Of a stretch of 64,000 bases of DNA, positions 36,028 through 45,205 are shown one piece after another. Location of the stretch: assembly GCF_013341275.1 (NCBI RefSeq), contig NZ_CP054476.1, positions 2,406,988 through 2,470,987 on the forward strand, written 5' to 3'. Numbering within the stretch: position 1 is the stretch's first letter; every line of letters starts with the position of its first letter. The position numbers and the translations under genes were made by a program. Below the pieces are notes generated by a model that was not told the origin of the DNA, made no database searches, and saw only the letters and a list, made by a program, of their open reading frames with translations. Source of the DNA: Methyloligella sp. GL2 (lineage in GTDB: Bacteria > Pseudomonadota > Alphaproteobacteria > Rhizobiales > Methyloligellaceae).

Positions 36028-36459
36028 CTAAGACTTGTTGCGGATTTCCCAGCGCCTCTCTTCCCAGCGCTGGGCCTGGAGGAAGCGGGCATCCGCCCTC
36101 TCCTTCCAATCCACCGGGCTGATCAGATCGAGATCGCGATAGACCACCAGGCTACGCAGGCTCACCACTTGGATGATGGCCATCACGATCAGCAGCGCGC
36201 CAATCCGCGTGCCGTCGAGCAAGACCGCCTCGCTCGCACTCACCGACGCATCGCCAAAGGCCAGCGCCAGGAACATGAAGCCGCCGCTCAGCGCGTAGAA
36301 CCGCACCATGAGCTGATCGGCCATGGATTCGGCGAGTTGATCGCGATCGCCGAGATGGGCGCTCAACATCATCCACCAGCTCCTGTGAAGCTGGCGGCCC
36401 GCGATGAAGATGAGATACGCGCTGATACCGACATAAACGGCGTTGCTGAGGGGCAGCAT
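36028..36459 (-). CDS. Hypothetical membrane protein
   Basis: A 143-residue protein with three hydrophobic segments (AVYVGISAYLIFIAG, FYALSGGFMFLALAFG, IGALLIVMAIIQVVSL) and a charged C-terminal tail. I do not recognise the family. A perfect-arm palindrome with TTATG/CATAA halves lies 36 bp upstream of its start. Confidence 0.7.
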   Translation of the reverse strand: MLPLSNAVYVGISAYLIFIAGRQLHRSWWMMLSAHLGDRDQLAESMADQLMVRFYALSGGFMFLALAFGDASVSASEAVLLDGTRIGALLIVMAIIQVVSLRSLVVYRDLDLISPVDWKERADARFLQAQRWEERRWEIRNKS

Positions 36460-36494
36460 GGCTTTTCTCCTTCACTCGAGGGTGACGCCCCCTA

Positions 36495-36508
36495 GTTATG
36501 CTCATAAC
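36495..36508. promoter_or_regulatory. Palindromic operator candidate
   Basis: GTTATG CT CATAAC, 6 bp perfect arms, is followed at once by a further half-site-like GCATAAG. It lies between the divergent membrane-protein and hydantoinase genes and is more AT-rich than its surroundings. Confidence 0.5.
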
Positions 36509-36640
36509 ATGCATAAGTCAATCGGCAGAGGCGGACAGGGTGTCGCAGAGATGCCGTATCGGCTGTCAGCCTTGCGAAATTCGGCAGGGTTTCCCCACTT
36601 CCGGCTTTGCAAGCCTGCGAGATTTGCTTAACTCGGCGCG

Positions 36641-39600
36641 ATGACTTCCCGCGGCGCAGAAAACGGCTCCCCGACAGGACCTTGGCAATTCTTCATCGAC
36701 CGGGGCGGCACGTTCACCGATATCGTGGCGCGGGCGCCGGACGGCGCGCTTGTCAGCGCCAAGCTGCTCTCGGAAAACCCGGAAGCCTATAAGGACGCCG
36801 CCATTGCCGGCATCGCCGATATCCTCGGCGTGGCGCGGGACGCGCCTCTGCCCACGGAAGCAATCGAAAGCGTCAAGATGGGGACTACGGTCGCCACCAA
36901 TGCGCTGCTGGAGCGCAAGGGCGATGCCGTGCTGCTGCTCACCAGCCAGGGCTTCAAGGACGCTCTGGAGATCGGCTACCAGGCGCGCCCGAAAATCTTT
37001 GCGCTGAATATCGAGAAACCCTCGATGCTCTATGCCCAGGTCGCCGAGGTGCCGGAGCGGATACGCGCCGATGGCAGCGTGGAGACGCCGCTCGATCTGG
37101 ACGCGGTGCGCGCGGCGCTGCAAGCCGGGCGCAATGCCGGGATCGGCGCCGTCGGCATCCTGTTCATGCATGCCTACGCCTATCCCGAGCATGAGCGCCA
37201 GGCGGCGGCGCTCGCCCGCGAGCTCGGCTACATGCAGATCTCGGTGAGCTCGGAGGTGAGCCCGCTGGTGAAGCTGGTGGGGCGCGGCGACACCACCGTG
37301 GTGGACGCCTATCTCTCCCCTATTCTCCGCCGCTATGTGGCGCAGGTGGCCGACGCGCTGGATGCGAAATCACCTCTCCCCGCCGGGGAGAGGTCGGATG
37401 CGCAGCATCCGGGTGAGGGGGCGGAAGACCCGCATGGGCTGTCCCCCCTCACCCCAGCCCTCTCCCCCGAGGGGAGAGGGAGTCCGTCCGAGCAAGCGGC
37501 CCTGGATGGCCGGGTCGAGCCCGGCCATGACGAGGATGGCGGTGGAGAGAGCGAGCAGGCTGGCCAAGGCCCGCGGCTCCTTTTTATGCAATCCTCCGGC
37601 GGGCTGACCTCGGCGGGGCTGTTCCAGGGCAAGGACGCGATCCTCTCCGGTCCCGCCGGTGGCGTGATCGGCGCGGTGGAGACCGCGGGCATTGCCGGAT
37701 TCGACCATGTCGTCGGCTTCGATATGGGCGGCACCTCGACCGATGTCTGCCACTACGCCGGCACTTACGAGCGAAGCTTCGACAGCGAAGTCGCCGGGGT
37801 GCGGGTGCGGGCACCGATGATGCTGGTGCACACGGTGGCGGCGGGCGGCGGCTCGATCCTCACTTACGACGGCAGCCGCTTCCGGGTGGGGCCCGAGTCC
37901 GCCGGCGCCGATCCGGGCCCCGCCTGCTATCGCCGCGGCGGACCGCTCACCGTCACCGACGCCAATGTGATGACCGGCAAGCTGCTGCCCGATTTCTTCC
38001 CGAAGATCTTCGGCCCCGGCCAGGATCAGCCTTTGGGCGAGACGGCGGTGCGGGAGAAGTTCACGGCGCTGGCGCTTCAGGTCGGCGACGGACGCACACC
38101 GGAGCAGGTCGCCGACGGGTTCTTGCGCATCGCGGTGGAAAGCATGGCCAACGCCATCAAAGCCATCTCGGTGCAGCGCGGCCACGATGTCAGCCGCCAC
38201 CTGCTGAACTGCTTCGGCGGGGCCGGCGGCCAGCATGGCTGCCTGGTGGCGGATGCGCTGGGCATCAAATCGGTGCTGATCCATCCTTTCTCCGGCCTGC
38301 TCTCGGCTTACGGTATCGGCCTTGCCGAGATGACCGCCAACCGCAATCACGCGGTGCTGGCCGGGCTCGACGCGGATGGTCTTGGCAAGGCCTATGAGAT
38401 CGCCGCGCCGCTGCAGCAGAACGCCGTCGGCGAGCTGGAGGCGCAAGGGCTCAGCGCCGATGCCATCGCGGTGACCTTGCGTTTGCAGCTGCGCTATCTC
38501 GGCACCGACAGCGCACTGCCCATCGGTTACCCCTCCCCGCTGGCACCGGCAAAAAGCGGAGTCATTTCAGGCGCAGAAGCCCCTTCGCTTGAGGATCTGC
38601 GGCAACGCTTCGAGGCGGCGCACCGGGCCCGGTTCGGCTTCGTCAGCCCGGAAAAACCGATCGAGATCGAGGCGGTTGAGATCGAAGCGCGCGGCGGCGG
38701 CGCCCATCGCGACGAGCCGAGCCTACCTCTCACCGATGCGCCGCTCGGGAGCCCTGAGACCGTGACGCGCATCTTCACCCTCGGCGCCTGGCACGAGGCA
38801 CCGGTGCATAGGCGGGCAAGCCTCTCTCCTGGTCAGTCGGTCATGGGTCCTGCCCTGATCATCGAGGATCACCAGACCGTGGTGGTGGAGCCGGGCTGGT
38901 CGGCTTCGCTCACCGAGAAAAACCATCTGCTGCTGACCAAGACGCAAGCGCAAAGCGCTGGACCGTCGGTCGGCACCGACGCCGATCCGGTGATGCTGGA
39001 GGTGTTCAACAACCTGTTCACGGCAATCGCCGAGCAGATGGGCTATGCGCTGCAGAACACCGCCCGCTCGGTGAACATCAAGGAGCGGCTGGATTTCTCC
39101 TGCGCCATCTTCGATGCCGACGGCGGGCTGGTCGCCAACGCGCCGCATATCCCGGTGCATCTGGGCTCCATGGACCGGAGCGTGGAGACGGTGATCCGCG
39201 AGCTGGGCGACAGACTCAAGCCGGGCGACGTCTACATGCTGAACGCGCCCTATAACGGCGGCACGCATCTGCCCGATATCACGGTGATCACGCCGGTGTT
39301 CGACGAGGCGGGGGACGAGATCCTGTTCTATGTGGCGAGCCGCGGCCACCACGCCGATGTCGGCGGCATCGCGCCGGGCTCGATGAGCCCCAACGCCCGC
39401 ACCATCGACGAGGAAGGCATCTATATCGATCCGTTCCTGTTGGTGGAGAACGGCGCCTTCCGCGAGGGCGCGGTCGAAAAACTGTTCACCGACGCGCCCT
39501 ACCCGGCGCGCAATCCGGCGCAGAACATCGCCGATCTAAAAGCGCAAGTTGCGGCCAACGAGAAAGGCGTGCAGGAGCTCGCCAAGATGACCCGCCAGTT

Positions 39601-40507
39601 CGGGCTCGATGTGGTGGCCGCCTATATGGGCCATGTGCAGGACAATGCGGCAGAAAGCGTCGCCCAGGTGATCGAGAACTTGAAGCCGGGGCGCTTTGCG
39701 GTGGAGACCGATCAGGGCAGCCGCATCCAGGTGGAAATCCGCGTCGATCCTGCAAGCCGCCGGGCGGTGGTCGACTTCACCGGCACCAGCGAACAGCAAG
39801 CGGATAATTTCAACGCGCCGGAGCCGATCACCCGCGCCGCGGTGCTCTATGTCTTCCGCACGCTGGTGGAGGACAATATTCCGCTGAACTCCGGCTGCCT
39901 TCGCCCCATCGAAATCATCGTGCCCGACGGCTCGATGCTGAAGCCGCACTATCCGGCCGCCGTGGTCGCCGGCAATGTGGAGACCAGCCAGCAGATCGTG
40001 AATTGCCTCTATGGCGCGCTCGGCCTGCTCGGCTCGGCGCAAGGCACCATGAACAATCTCACCTTCGGCAATGCGGCGTATCAATATTACGAGACGATCT
40101 GCTCCGGCGCGCCGGCGGGGCCGGGCTTCGACGGGGCGGCCGCGGTGCAGACCCATATGACCAATTCGCGGCTCACCGATCCGGAAGTGCTGGAGCTGCG
40201 CTATCCGGTGCTGCTGGAGGAATTCTCCATTCGGCGGGGCTCGGGCGGTGCCGGCAAATGGCGCGCCGGGGATGGCACGCTTCGGGTGCTCCGCTTCCTG
40301 GAGGAGATGGACTGCGCCATCCTTTCCGGTGCGCGCACTGTCGCCCCCTTCGGCACCGATGGCGGCGCGCCGGGCGAAACGGGCGAAAACAGCGTCCGCC
40401 GAAACTCCGGCGAAATCGACTCGTTAGGGGCTTGCGATCAAACCGTGCTGCAGCCGGGTGAAGCGATTCTGATCAAGACACCGACCGGCGGCGGGTTTGG
40501 CGTCTGA
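36641..40507 (+). CDS. Fused hydantoinase A/B protein (5-oxoprolinase family) with an in-frame repeat insertion
   Basis: A 1288-residue ATP-dependent lactam hydrolase. The N-terminal HyuA part begins [19 protein letters not shown] and includes the acetate-kinase-like [15 protein letters not shown]. The HyuB part begins [20 protein letters not shown] and runs to the end. Family members of this fused type are about 1200-1210 residues. The excess is explained by residues about 243-309, which are translated palindromic repeat (37367-37565) between conserved [17 protein letters not shown] and [16 protein letters not shown]. The frame is preserved. The substrate may be 5-oxoproline or a hydantoin. 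Confidence 0.93.
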   Translation: MTSRGAENGSPTGPWQFFIDRGGTFTDIVARAPDGALVSAKLLSENPEAYKDAAIAGIADILGVARDAPLPTEAIESVKMGTTVATNALLERKGDAVLLLTSQGFKDALEIGYQARPKIFALNIEKPSMLYAQVAEVPERIRADGSVETPLDLDAVRAALQAGRNAGIGAVGILFMHAYAYPEHERQAAALARELGYMQISVSSEVSPLVKLVGRGDTTVVDAYLSPILRRYVAQVADALDAKSPLPAGERSDAQHPGEGAEDPHGLSPLTPALSPEGRGSPSEQAALDGRVEPGHDEDGGGESEQAGQGPRLLFMQSSGGLTSAGLFQGKDAILSGPAGGVIGAVETAGIAGFDHVVGFDMGGTSTDVCHYAGTYERSFDSEVAGVRVRAPMMLVHTVAAGGGSILTYDGSRFRVGPESAGADPGPACYRRGGPLTVTDANVMTGKLLPDFFPKIFGPGQDQPLGETAVREKFTALALQVGDGRTPEQVADGFLRIAVESMANAIKAISVQRGHDVSRHLLNCFGGAGGQHGCLVADALGIKSVLIHPFSGLLSAYGIGLAEMTANRNHAVLAGLDADGLGKAYEIAAPLQQNAVGELEAQGLSADAIAVTLRLQLRYLGTDSALPIGYPSPLAPAKSGVISGAEAPSLEDLRQRFEAAHRARFGFVSPEKPIEIEAVEIEARGGGAHRDEPSLPLTDAPLGSPETVTRIFTLGAWHEAPVHRRASLSPGQSVMGPALIIEDHQTVVVEPGWSASLTEKNHLLLTKTQAQSAGPSVGTDADPVMLEVFNNLFTAIAEQMGYALQNTARSVNIKERLDFSCAIFDADGGLVANAPHIPVHLGSMDRSVETVIRELGDRLKPGDVYMLNAPYNGGTHLPDITVITPVFDEAGDEILFYVASRGHHADVGGIAPGSMSPNARTIDEEGIYIDPFLLVENGAFREGAVEKLFTDAPYPARNPAQNIADLKAQVAANEKGVQELAKMTRQFGLDVVAAYMGHVQDNAAESVAQVIENLKPGRFAVETDQGSRIQVEIRVDPASRRAVVDFTGTSEQQADNFNAPEPITRAAVLYVFRTLVEDNIPLNSGCLRPIEIIVPDGSMLKPHYPAAVVAGNVETSQQIVNCLYGALGLLGSAQGTMNNLTFGNAAYQYYETICSGAPAGPGFDGAAAVQTHMTNSRLTDPEVLELRYPVLLEEFSIRRGSGGAGKWRAGDGTLRVLRFLEEMDCAILSGARTVAPFGTDGGAPGETGENSVRRNSGEIDSLGACDQTVLQPGEAILIKTPTGGGFGV
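37371..37532. repeat. Palindromic repeats inside the hydantoinase coding region
   Basis: Positions 37371-37480 read as a hairpin CCTCTCCCC/GGGGAGAGG, a small hairpin GGATG/CATCC, GGGTGAGGGG, a core of about 20 bp, CCCCCTCACCC and a hairpin CCCTCTCCCC/GGGGAGAGGG. A half copy of the CGTCAT/ATGACG family follows at 37503-37532. All of it is read in frame without a stop. Confidence 0.92.
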
Positions 40508-40531
40508 CGCCAGAGACGCGATCTTTCCCCG

Positions 40532-40561
40532 GGTCATGCCCGGCCTTGTGCCGGGCATCCA
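40532..40561. repeat. Half copy of the CGTCAT/ATGACG repeat
   Basis: GTCATGCCCGGCCTTGTGCC and onward to GGGCATCCA forms a short hairpin right after the hydantoinase stop. It may act in 3'-end processing. Confidence 0.7.
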
Positions 40562-40686
40562 TGAACACCGTGCTTTGAGAGAGCCCCGGCAAACCCTCTC
40601 CCCCGTCATTGTCGATTGACGTGACGCCCGCAGACTTCGCACACTCGGTTGCCGTGCAGCACCGACACGCAACCCAAGGGATTTCA

Positions 40687-41112
40687 ATGCCAAGCTTTCG
40701 CCGCTCCTTCATCGCCGCCTGTTTGACCGTGGCGAGCCTGTTTGCCGTCGGTGTTGCCGCGCTGGCGGAGGATCTCGACGTCACCATCTACGAGAGCGGC
40801 GGCGACGGGCAGATGGCGGAATGCTGGCTCGGCATCGTCAAGGGGCTGGACCCGAAGGGCGACGGGTTTCTCGCCGTGCGCTCCGGACCCGGCGGCAAAT
40901 ACCGCAAGATCGATGAGGTGCATAACGGTGATCACGTCATGGTCTATGACGAGCGCGGCAAGTGGCTCGGCGTGATCTACGGGCCGGGCGACAGCATTAT
41001 CCAGAAAGACGTCTTAGGCTGCGGCTTCATCGGCAAGGGCAAGCGCCCGGTACCCTATCCCGGCAAGAAGGGCTGGATCCACTCCAAATGGGTCGACATC
41101 CTCGCCGGCTAG
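40687..41112 (+). CDS. Exported SH3-like domain protein
   Basis: A 141-residue protein with a signal peptide (FIAACLTVASLFAVGVAALA) and a bacterial SH3-like domain (GFLAVRSGPGGKYRKIDEVHNGDHVMVYDERGKWLGVIY) ending in GWIHSKWVDIL. Such domains often bind cell wall. Two cysteines (ECWLG and LGCGF) could pair. The start at 40687 is chosen for the signal peptide; the frame is open 78 bp further upstream. No partner gene is evident. Confidence 0.85.
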   Translation: MPSFRRSFIAACLTVASLFAVGVAALAEDLDVTIYESGGDGQMAECWLGIVKGLDPKGDGFLAVRSGPGGKYRKIDEVHNGDHVMVYDERGKWLGVIYGPGDSIIQKDVLGCGFIGKGKRPVPYPGKKGWIHSKWVDILAG

Positions 41113-41130
41113 GATCGCCAAAACACAAAA

Positions 41131-41154
41131 GGCGCGGGATCGAAATCCCGCGCC
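41131..41154 (-). terminator. Hairpin between convergent genes
   Basis: GGCGCGGGAT CGAA ATCCCGCGCC, a 10 bp perfect stem. On the minus strand it is followed by TTTTGTGTTTT, so it can terminate the DUF2852 transcript; on the plus strand it follows the SH3-protein stop by 18 bp. Confidence 0.75.
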
Positions 41155-41193
41155 CTCGCCGAGCATTGCCTCTTCTTCTAAAAGAAGGCCCGG

Positions 41194-41601
41194 CTAGCTG
41201 GTTGCCGTCGGCGCAGAGCCGCTGCGGCGTTCGGCCATGAACTGATCGAACTCGGCCTTGTCGCGCGCCTCACGCAGACGGGTCAGGAACTGGCGGAACT
41301 CCTCCGCCTCGTCCTCAAGCTTTTTCAGGGTCTCTTCCCGGTAAGCGTCGAAGGCCGCATTGCCGGTGGGCCGGAAGTGGCTCTGAGCCTTGGCCCAGCG
41401 CTTGGCGCCGCAGCCCCAGGATTTCGCTTCGCGTTGCATGTCCTTGCGCCATGCTTCACCGCCAAAATTTCCCATTCGTCCGCTCCAGATTAAAAATGCG
41501 AGTACTCCGAGACCGACCGGCCAAAAGAGAATGAAGCTCAGCACCATGACGGTGATCCAAGCGCCCTTCCCGTAGCCATCCAAAGTGTCGATTACGTGCA
41601 T
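41194..41601 (-). CDS. DUF2852 family protein
   Basis: A 135-residue protein with one N-terminal hydrophobic segment (WITVMVLSFILFWPVGLGVLAFLIW) and a charged, helical C-terminal half (FDAYREETLKKLEDEAEEFRQFLTRLREARDKAEFDQFM) likely to be coiled coil. This is the layout of DUF2852 proteins found in Hyphomicrobiales; their function is unknown. A perfect-arm palindrome lies 18 bp upstream of the start codon. Confidence 0.85.
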   Translation of the reverse strand: MHVIDTLDGYGKGAWITVMVLSFILFWPVGLGVLAFLIWSGRMGNFGGEAWRKDMQREAKSWGCGAKRWAKAQSHFRPTGNAAFDAYREETLKKLEDEAEEFRQFLTRLREARDKAEFDQFMAERRSGSAPTATS

Positions 41602-41619
41602 TGGGGACCTTTCTTCAGG

Positions 41620-41636
41620 TGTGAATGTTATTCACA
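41620..41636. promoter_or_regulatory. Palindromic operator upstream of the DUF2852 gene
   Basis: TGTGAAT GTT ATTCACA, 7 bp perfect arms around a 3 bp centre, in a locally AT-rich patch. The symmetry and spacing suit a dimeric helix-turn-helix repressor, for example a TetR-type protein. Its position just before the start codon suggests repression. Confidence 0.65.
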
Positions 41637-41792
41637 TTTACATTAGATGGGCGAAGCCGCTTGCAAGTCAAGGGGCGCTGGCAGCACGCTTGGCGAAAAA
41701 TCGCACCAGATCGCTCGCCTAACCAACAAAACGCAAAGGGTTTTTAACCCCGGCTGTTCTTAGATAGGCATTCGAGGCAAAATTTCACGAGT

Positions 41793-42581
41793 TTGCGGAA
41801 AACAGTGTCTGCTTCTTCGCTCATCCGCCGCGCGGCGACCGTGATGTTTGTAGGCTTATGCCTGGCGTCTGCAGGCGCGGCAGCGGTCAATGCAAGCATG
41901 TCCGACGTCGACCCGCACAAGAAGGTGTGGCGAGCGCATCGCGCACCGGTGCAAGGCATCGACGTCTCGCAATGGCAAGGCGATATCGATTGGCGCGCGG
42001 TGCGTGCGGCCGGCGTCCAGTTCGCCTTCATCAAGGCGACCGAGGGCGGCGACCATATCGATCCCAAATTCATGCAGAATTGGTATGCTGCCAAACGGGC
42101 CGGCATTCCGCGCGGCGCCTATCACTTCGTCTATTGGTGCCGTTCGGCGCAGGACCAGGCACGATGGTTCATGCGCAACGTGCCGCGGGATCCGGACGCG
42201 CTGCCGCCGGTGCTGGACGTGGAGTGGAACCATCACTCCAAGAGTTGTCCGCAGAAGATCTCCCGCAGCCAGGCGCTGGCAAAGATCAAGATCTTGCTCG
42301 ATGCGATGTATTCCCACACCGGCATGCGGCCGATCATCTATACCGACCCGGCCTTCTATCGCGACGTGCTGCGGGGCGAGCTGGTGCAGTATCCGTTCTG
42401 GCTGCGCTCGGTGGCGGCCGAGCCGCACGAGGTCTATCCGGGTCGCCCCTGGGCGTTCTGGCAGTTCACCACCACGGGGCGCGTGCCCGGCATCCGCGGC
42501 GATGTCGACCGCAACATCTTCAACGGCACCCGCCCGGCCTGGGAACGCTCCATCGGCCTGACCCAGGCCGCCAGCCGCTAG
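41793..42581 (+). CDS. GH25-family lysozyme (exported muramidase)
   Basis: A 262-residue protein. After a hydrophobic N terminus (AATVMFVGLCLASAGAAAV) comes a GH25 domain: GIDVSQWQGDIDWRAVRAAGVQFAFIKATEG, RGAYHFVYWC, PPVLDVEWN with catalytic acids, and PWAFWQFTTTG. It would cleave the MurNAc-GlcNAc bond in the periplasm. The start is unsure: TTG at 41793 gives a good signal peptide, GTG at 41805 is an alternative. Confidence 0.9.
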   Translation: MRKTVSASSLIRRAATVMFVGLCLASAGAAAVNASMSDVDPHKKVWRAHRAPVQGIDVSQWQGDIDWRAVRAAGVQFAFIKATEGGDHIDPKFMQNWYAAKRAGIPRGAYHFVYWCRSAQDQARWFMRNVPRDPDALPPVLDVEWNHHSKSCPQKISRSQALAKIKILLDAMYSHTGMRPIIYTDPAFYRDVLRGELVQYPFWLRSVAAEPHEVYPGRPWAFWQFTTTGRVPGIRGDVDRNIFNGTRPAWERSIGLTQAASR

Positions 42582-42589
42582 GGGCTGGC

Positions 42590-43267
42590 TTAAGCCGGCT
42601 TCCCCTCAGAGCCGGCGTCGAGAATGCCGAGTCCTTTCAGATAGATCAGGATGCCGCTTTCGAGCACCTCTTCAGGGCTGACCGGCACTTTGCGGCGCTC
42701 GTCGCGATTCTCCGCAAGCAGGGTGGCAACGCCATGGGAGAGCGCCCAGACATGTAAGGCGACGAGGCGAACAGGCGGCCGGTCCTTCGGGTCCAGCGGC
42801 TCGCACAAAGCCGCGGTCGCCTTCTGCAGGATGTCGAAGGCGTGGTCGGCCGCCTTAATGCGCCCTGCTCTCCCCTCGCCGTCCTCGCCATGCTCGGAGC
42901 CGAGCGCGGTTTCGAACATCACCGCATAAGCCGCCGGCTCCTCGCGGGCGAAAGCGAGATAGGCGCGGCCGAGATTTTCGAACGCCTGAAGCGGGGTCGG
43001 GCGGCCATTGTCCCACGCCGTCTCCAGCCGGGCGGCGAAACGCTCGAACCCGGTGCGGGCGACCTCGCTCAGAAGCGCGTCGCGATCGCGGAAATGGCGA
43101 TAAGGCGCAGCCGGGCTGACCCCGGCCAGCCGCGCTGCCTCCGCCAGGCTGAAACCGACGGGGCCGTGGCGCTCGATCAAGGTGCGCGCCGCCTCGAGCA
43201 GCGTCTCTTTCAGATTGCCGTGGTGATAGCCGCGGGCGCGGCGCCAATCGCGATCGGATGGTCCCAT
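42590..43267 (-). CDS. TetR-family transcriptional regulator
   Basis: A 225-residue regulator. The N-terminal helix-turn-helix is LLEAARTLIERHGPVGFSLAEAARLAGVSPAAPYRHFRDRDALL and the C-terminal ligand domain resembles the WHG subgroup (LHVWALSHGVATLL). The start at 43267 (MGPSDRDW) is preferred to one 42 bp upstream. It is divergent from the Ca2+/H+ antiporter gene, a possible target. Confidence 0.88.
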   Translation of the reverse strand: MGPSDRDWRRARGYHHGNLKETLLEAARTLIERHGPVGFSLAEAARLAGVSPAAPYRHFRDRDALLSEVARTGFERFAARLETAWDNGRPTPLQAFENLGRAYLAFAREEPAAYAVMFETALGSEHGEDGEGRAGRIKAADHAFDILQKATAALCEPLDPKDRPPVRLVALHVWALSHGVATLLAENRDERRKVPVSPEEVLESGILIYLKGLGILDAGSEGKPA

Positions 43268-43457
43268 GTGAATGGTTTTTACTTGAAGCGTCACAAACCC
43301 GCCAGCCACTCCATGGTGTAAATCGCGGTTTTCTGCCCGCCGCTTTCACCCTTCCAAAACTTCGTTCCGCTAGGGAATTCCTCTATGGGTTGAGCGTGGC
43401 GCGGGGCGCGGGGCAGCTTCCGGTTTCACACCGGGGCAAGACAGGAAGGCTGGGGCA

Positions 43458-44621
43458 GTGAACAAAGAAGAGAAGAAGCACGCGGCGATGCACGAGAAGG
43501 GACTCGCCGCGACGGTGATCTCCGGCGGGCCGGCCGGTGTCGGCCTCGGCACCATGCTGGCCTTCGTGCTGCTGGAATCGGTCTTCTTCCAGGATCTGCA
43601 CAACTACCCCGTCACCATCCTTCTCTTCATCTGGCTGTTCGTGGTGATGATCTGGTGCGCCTTCGGCGTGCTGCGTCATGCGGAGGTGATCGCGGCGAGT
43701 CTCGGAGAGCCGGCGGGCACGCTGGTGCTGACCTTCGCGGTGACAGCGATCGAGATCGCGCTCCTCGCCACCATCATGCTGCATGGCGGACCGAACCCGA
43801 CGCTTGCGCGCGACACCATGTTCGCCACCTTGATGCTGGTGCTGAACGGCATGGTCGGCACCGCGCTGCTCTTGGGCGGGCTGCGCTATGGTGCGCAGGA
43901 GTACAATCTGGAAGGTGCCCGCGCCTTTCTCGTCGTTCTGGCGCCGCTGGCGGTGTTCGCTTTGGTGCTGCCAAGCTTCTCGGTGACCGCGCCCGATCCG
44001 GCGACGGCCCCATGGAAGGCTGGCGTTTTCGCGGTGATCGCGGCGGCATTCTATTTCATCTTCCTGGCCATTCAGACCACGCGCCACCGCAGCTTCTTCG
44101 ACATGCCCGATGACGGGCATAATCACGACGAGCAGTCGGAACCGGTGGTGCGGGACGCCAAGCCGACGCGGGATCTTCTCTTTCACGTGGCGATGCTGTT
44201 CCTGACGCTGCTGCCCATCGTGGTGCTGTCGGAATATCTGGCCGTGATCATCGATCTCGGTATCGAGGATCTGAAGCTGCCGGTGGCGCTGGGCGGCGTG
44301 TTCGTCGCCATCGTGGTGCTGGCACCGGAAGGGCTGACGGCAATGAACGCGGCGCGTGCCAATCATCTGCAGCGCTCGGTCAATGTCTGTCTCGGCTCGG
44401 CGCTGGCCACGCTGGGCCTCACCATCCCGGCGGTGCTGATCGTGGGGCTGATCACCGGGCGGCCGGTGCAGCTTGGGCTCGGCGCCGAAGAGATGGTGCT
44501 TCTGGTGCTGACACTCTGCGTCAGCGCGCTCACCTTCGGCGGCAGCCGCACCACCATGCTGCAGGGCCTGGTGCATCTTCTTCTGCTGGCGATCTATATC
44601 GTTTTCGTGTTCTCTCCATAG
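43458..44621 (+). CDS. Calcium/proton antiporter, CaCA family (ChaA-like)
   Basis: A 387-residue protein with about eleven membrane helices. The two alpha repeats typical of cation exchangers are seen as LGEPAGTLVLTFAVTAIEIALLATIM and IVVLAPEGLTAMNAARANHLQRSVNVCLGSALATLG, each with an acidic residue in the membrane. A short His/Asp-rich loop (DMPDDGHNHDEQ) separates the halves. The GTG start has GGAAGGCTGGGG upstream. It is 22 bp before the RimB gene, so they may be co-transcribed. Confidence 0.9.
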   Translation: MNKEEKKHAAMHEKGLAATVISGGPAGVGLGTMLAFVLLESVFFQDLHNYPVTILLFIWLFVVMIWCAFGVLRHAEVIAASLGEPAGTLVLTFAVTAIEIALLATIMLHGGPNPTLARDTMFATLMLVLNGMVGTALLLGGLRYGAQEYNLEGARAFLVVLAPLAVFALVLPSFSVTAPDPATAPWKAGVFAVIAAAFYFIFLAIQTTRHRSFFDMPDDGHNHDEQSEPVVRDAKPTRDLLFHVAMLFLTLLPIVVLSEYLAVIIDLGIEDLKLPVALGGVFVAIVVLAPEGLTAMNAARANHLQRSVNVCLGSALATLGLTIPAVLIVGLITGRPVQLGLGAEEMVLLVLTLCVSALTFGGSRTTMLQGLVHLLLLAIYIVFVFSP

Positions 44622-44643
44622 AGATCAACGAGTCGAAAATACG

Positions 44644-45153
44644 ATGGGCCGCTCCTCTCGCCAGTCCGACGTCTCAGCAAAAGAACCGGTCCTGCATATC
44701 GGCTGGCGCGAATGGATCGCCCTCCCCGAGCTCGGCATCCCGGCAATCAAAGCGAAGATCGATACCGGCGCGCGCACCAGCTCGCTGCATGCCTGGAATA
44801 TCGAACCGTTCCGGCGCCGCGGCGTGCTGTGGCTCCGCTTCGACGTGCACCCCTTACAGCGCAGCCAGGCCAAGACGATCCGCTGCGAAGCGCCGGCGGT
44901 GGATAAGCGCAATGTGCGCAATTCCGGCGGCCATGTGGAGGAGCGCCATGTCATCGAAACGTCGCTCCGGCTTGGGACTTATGCGCAGAAGATCGAGCTC
45001 ACCCTGACCGACCGGGACCAGATGGGCTTCCGCATGCTGCTCGGCCGCACGGCGCTGCAGGATGGGATCCTCATCGATCCGGCGCGGTCGTTTCTGGTGA
45101 GCACGAACCGGCCGCCGATCCGCCGCAAATCCGCCGCCAAATCAGTTCTATGA
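44644..45153 (+). CDS. RimB-type retropepsin-like zinc protease family protein
   Basis: A 169-residue protein of the ATP-dependent zinc protease/RimB family. The DTGA catalytic-type motif is in IKAKIDTGARTSSLHAWNIE, followed by GRTALQDGILIDP, as in retropepsin-like proteins found beside RimK. In other bacteria RimB removes glutamates added by RimK. It sits 52 bp before rimK, which supports the assignment. Confidence 0.88.
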   Translation: MGRSSRQSDVSAKEPVLHIGWREWIALPELGIPAIKAKIDTGARTSSLHAWNIEPFRRRGVLWLRFDVHPLQRSQAKTIRCEAPAVDKRNVRNSGGHVEERHVIETSLRLGTYAQKIELTLTDRDQMGFRMLLGRTALQDGILIDPARSFLVSTNRPPIRRKSAAKSVL

Positions 45154-45205
45154 CGGGCTTTGAAGAGCGACCTCTTCTCCACCCTCTTGCTGTGAGACCT
45201 GCCGC

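Noticed and set aside
37371..37532. Sequencing error or frameshift in the hydantoinase gene
   Set aside because: The inserted DNA matches repeat families found elsewhere in the window and keeps the frame on both sides, so a real insertion is the better explanation.
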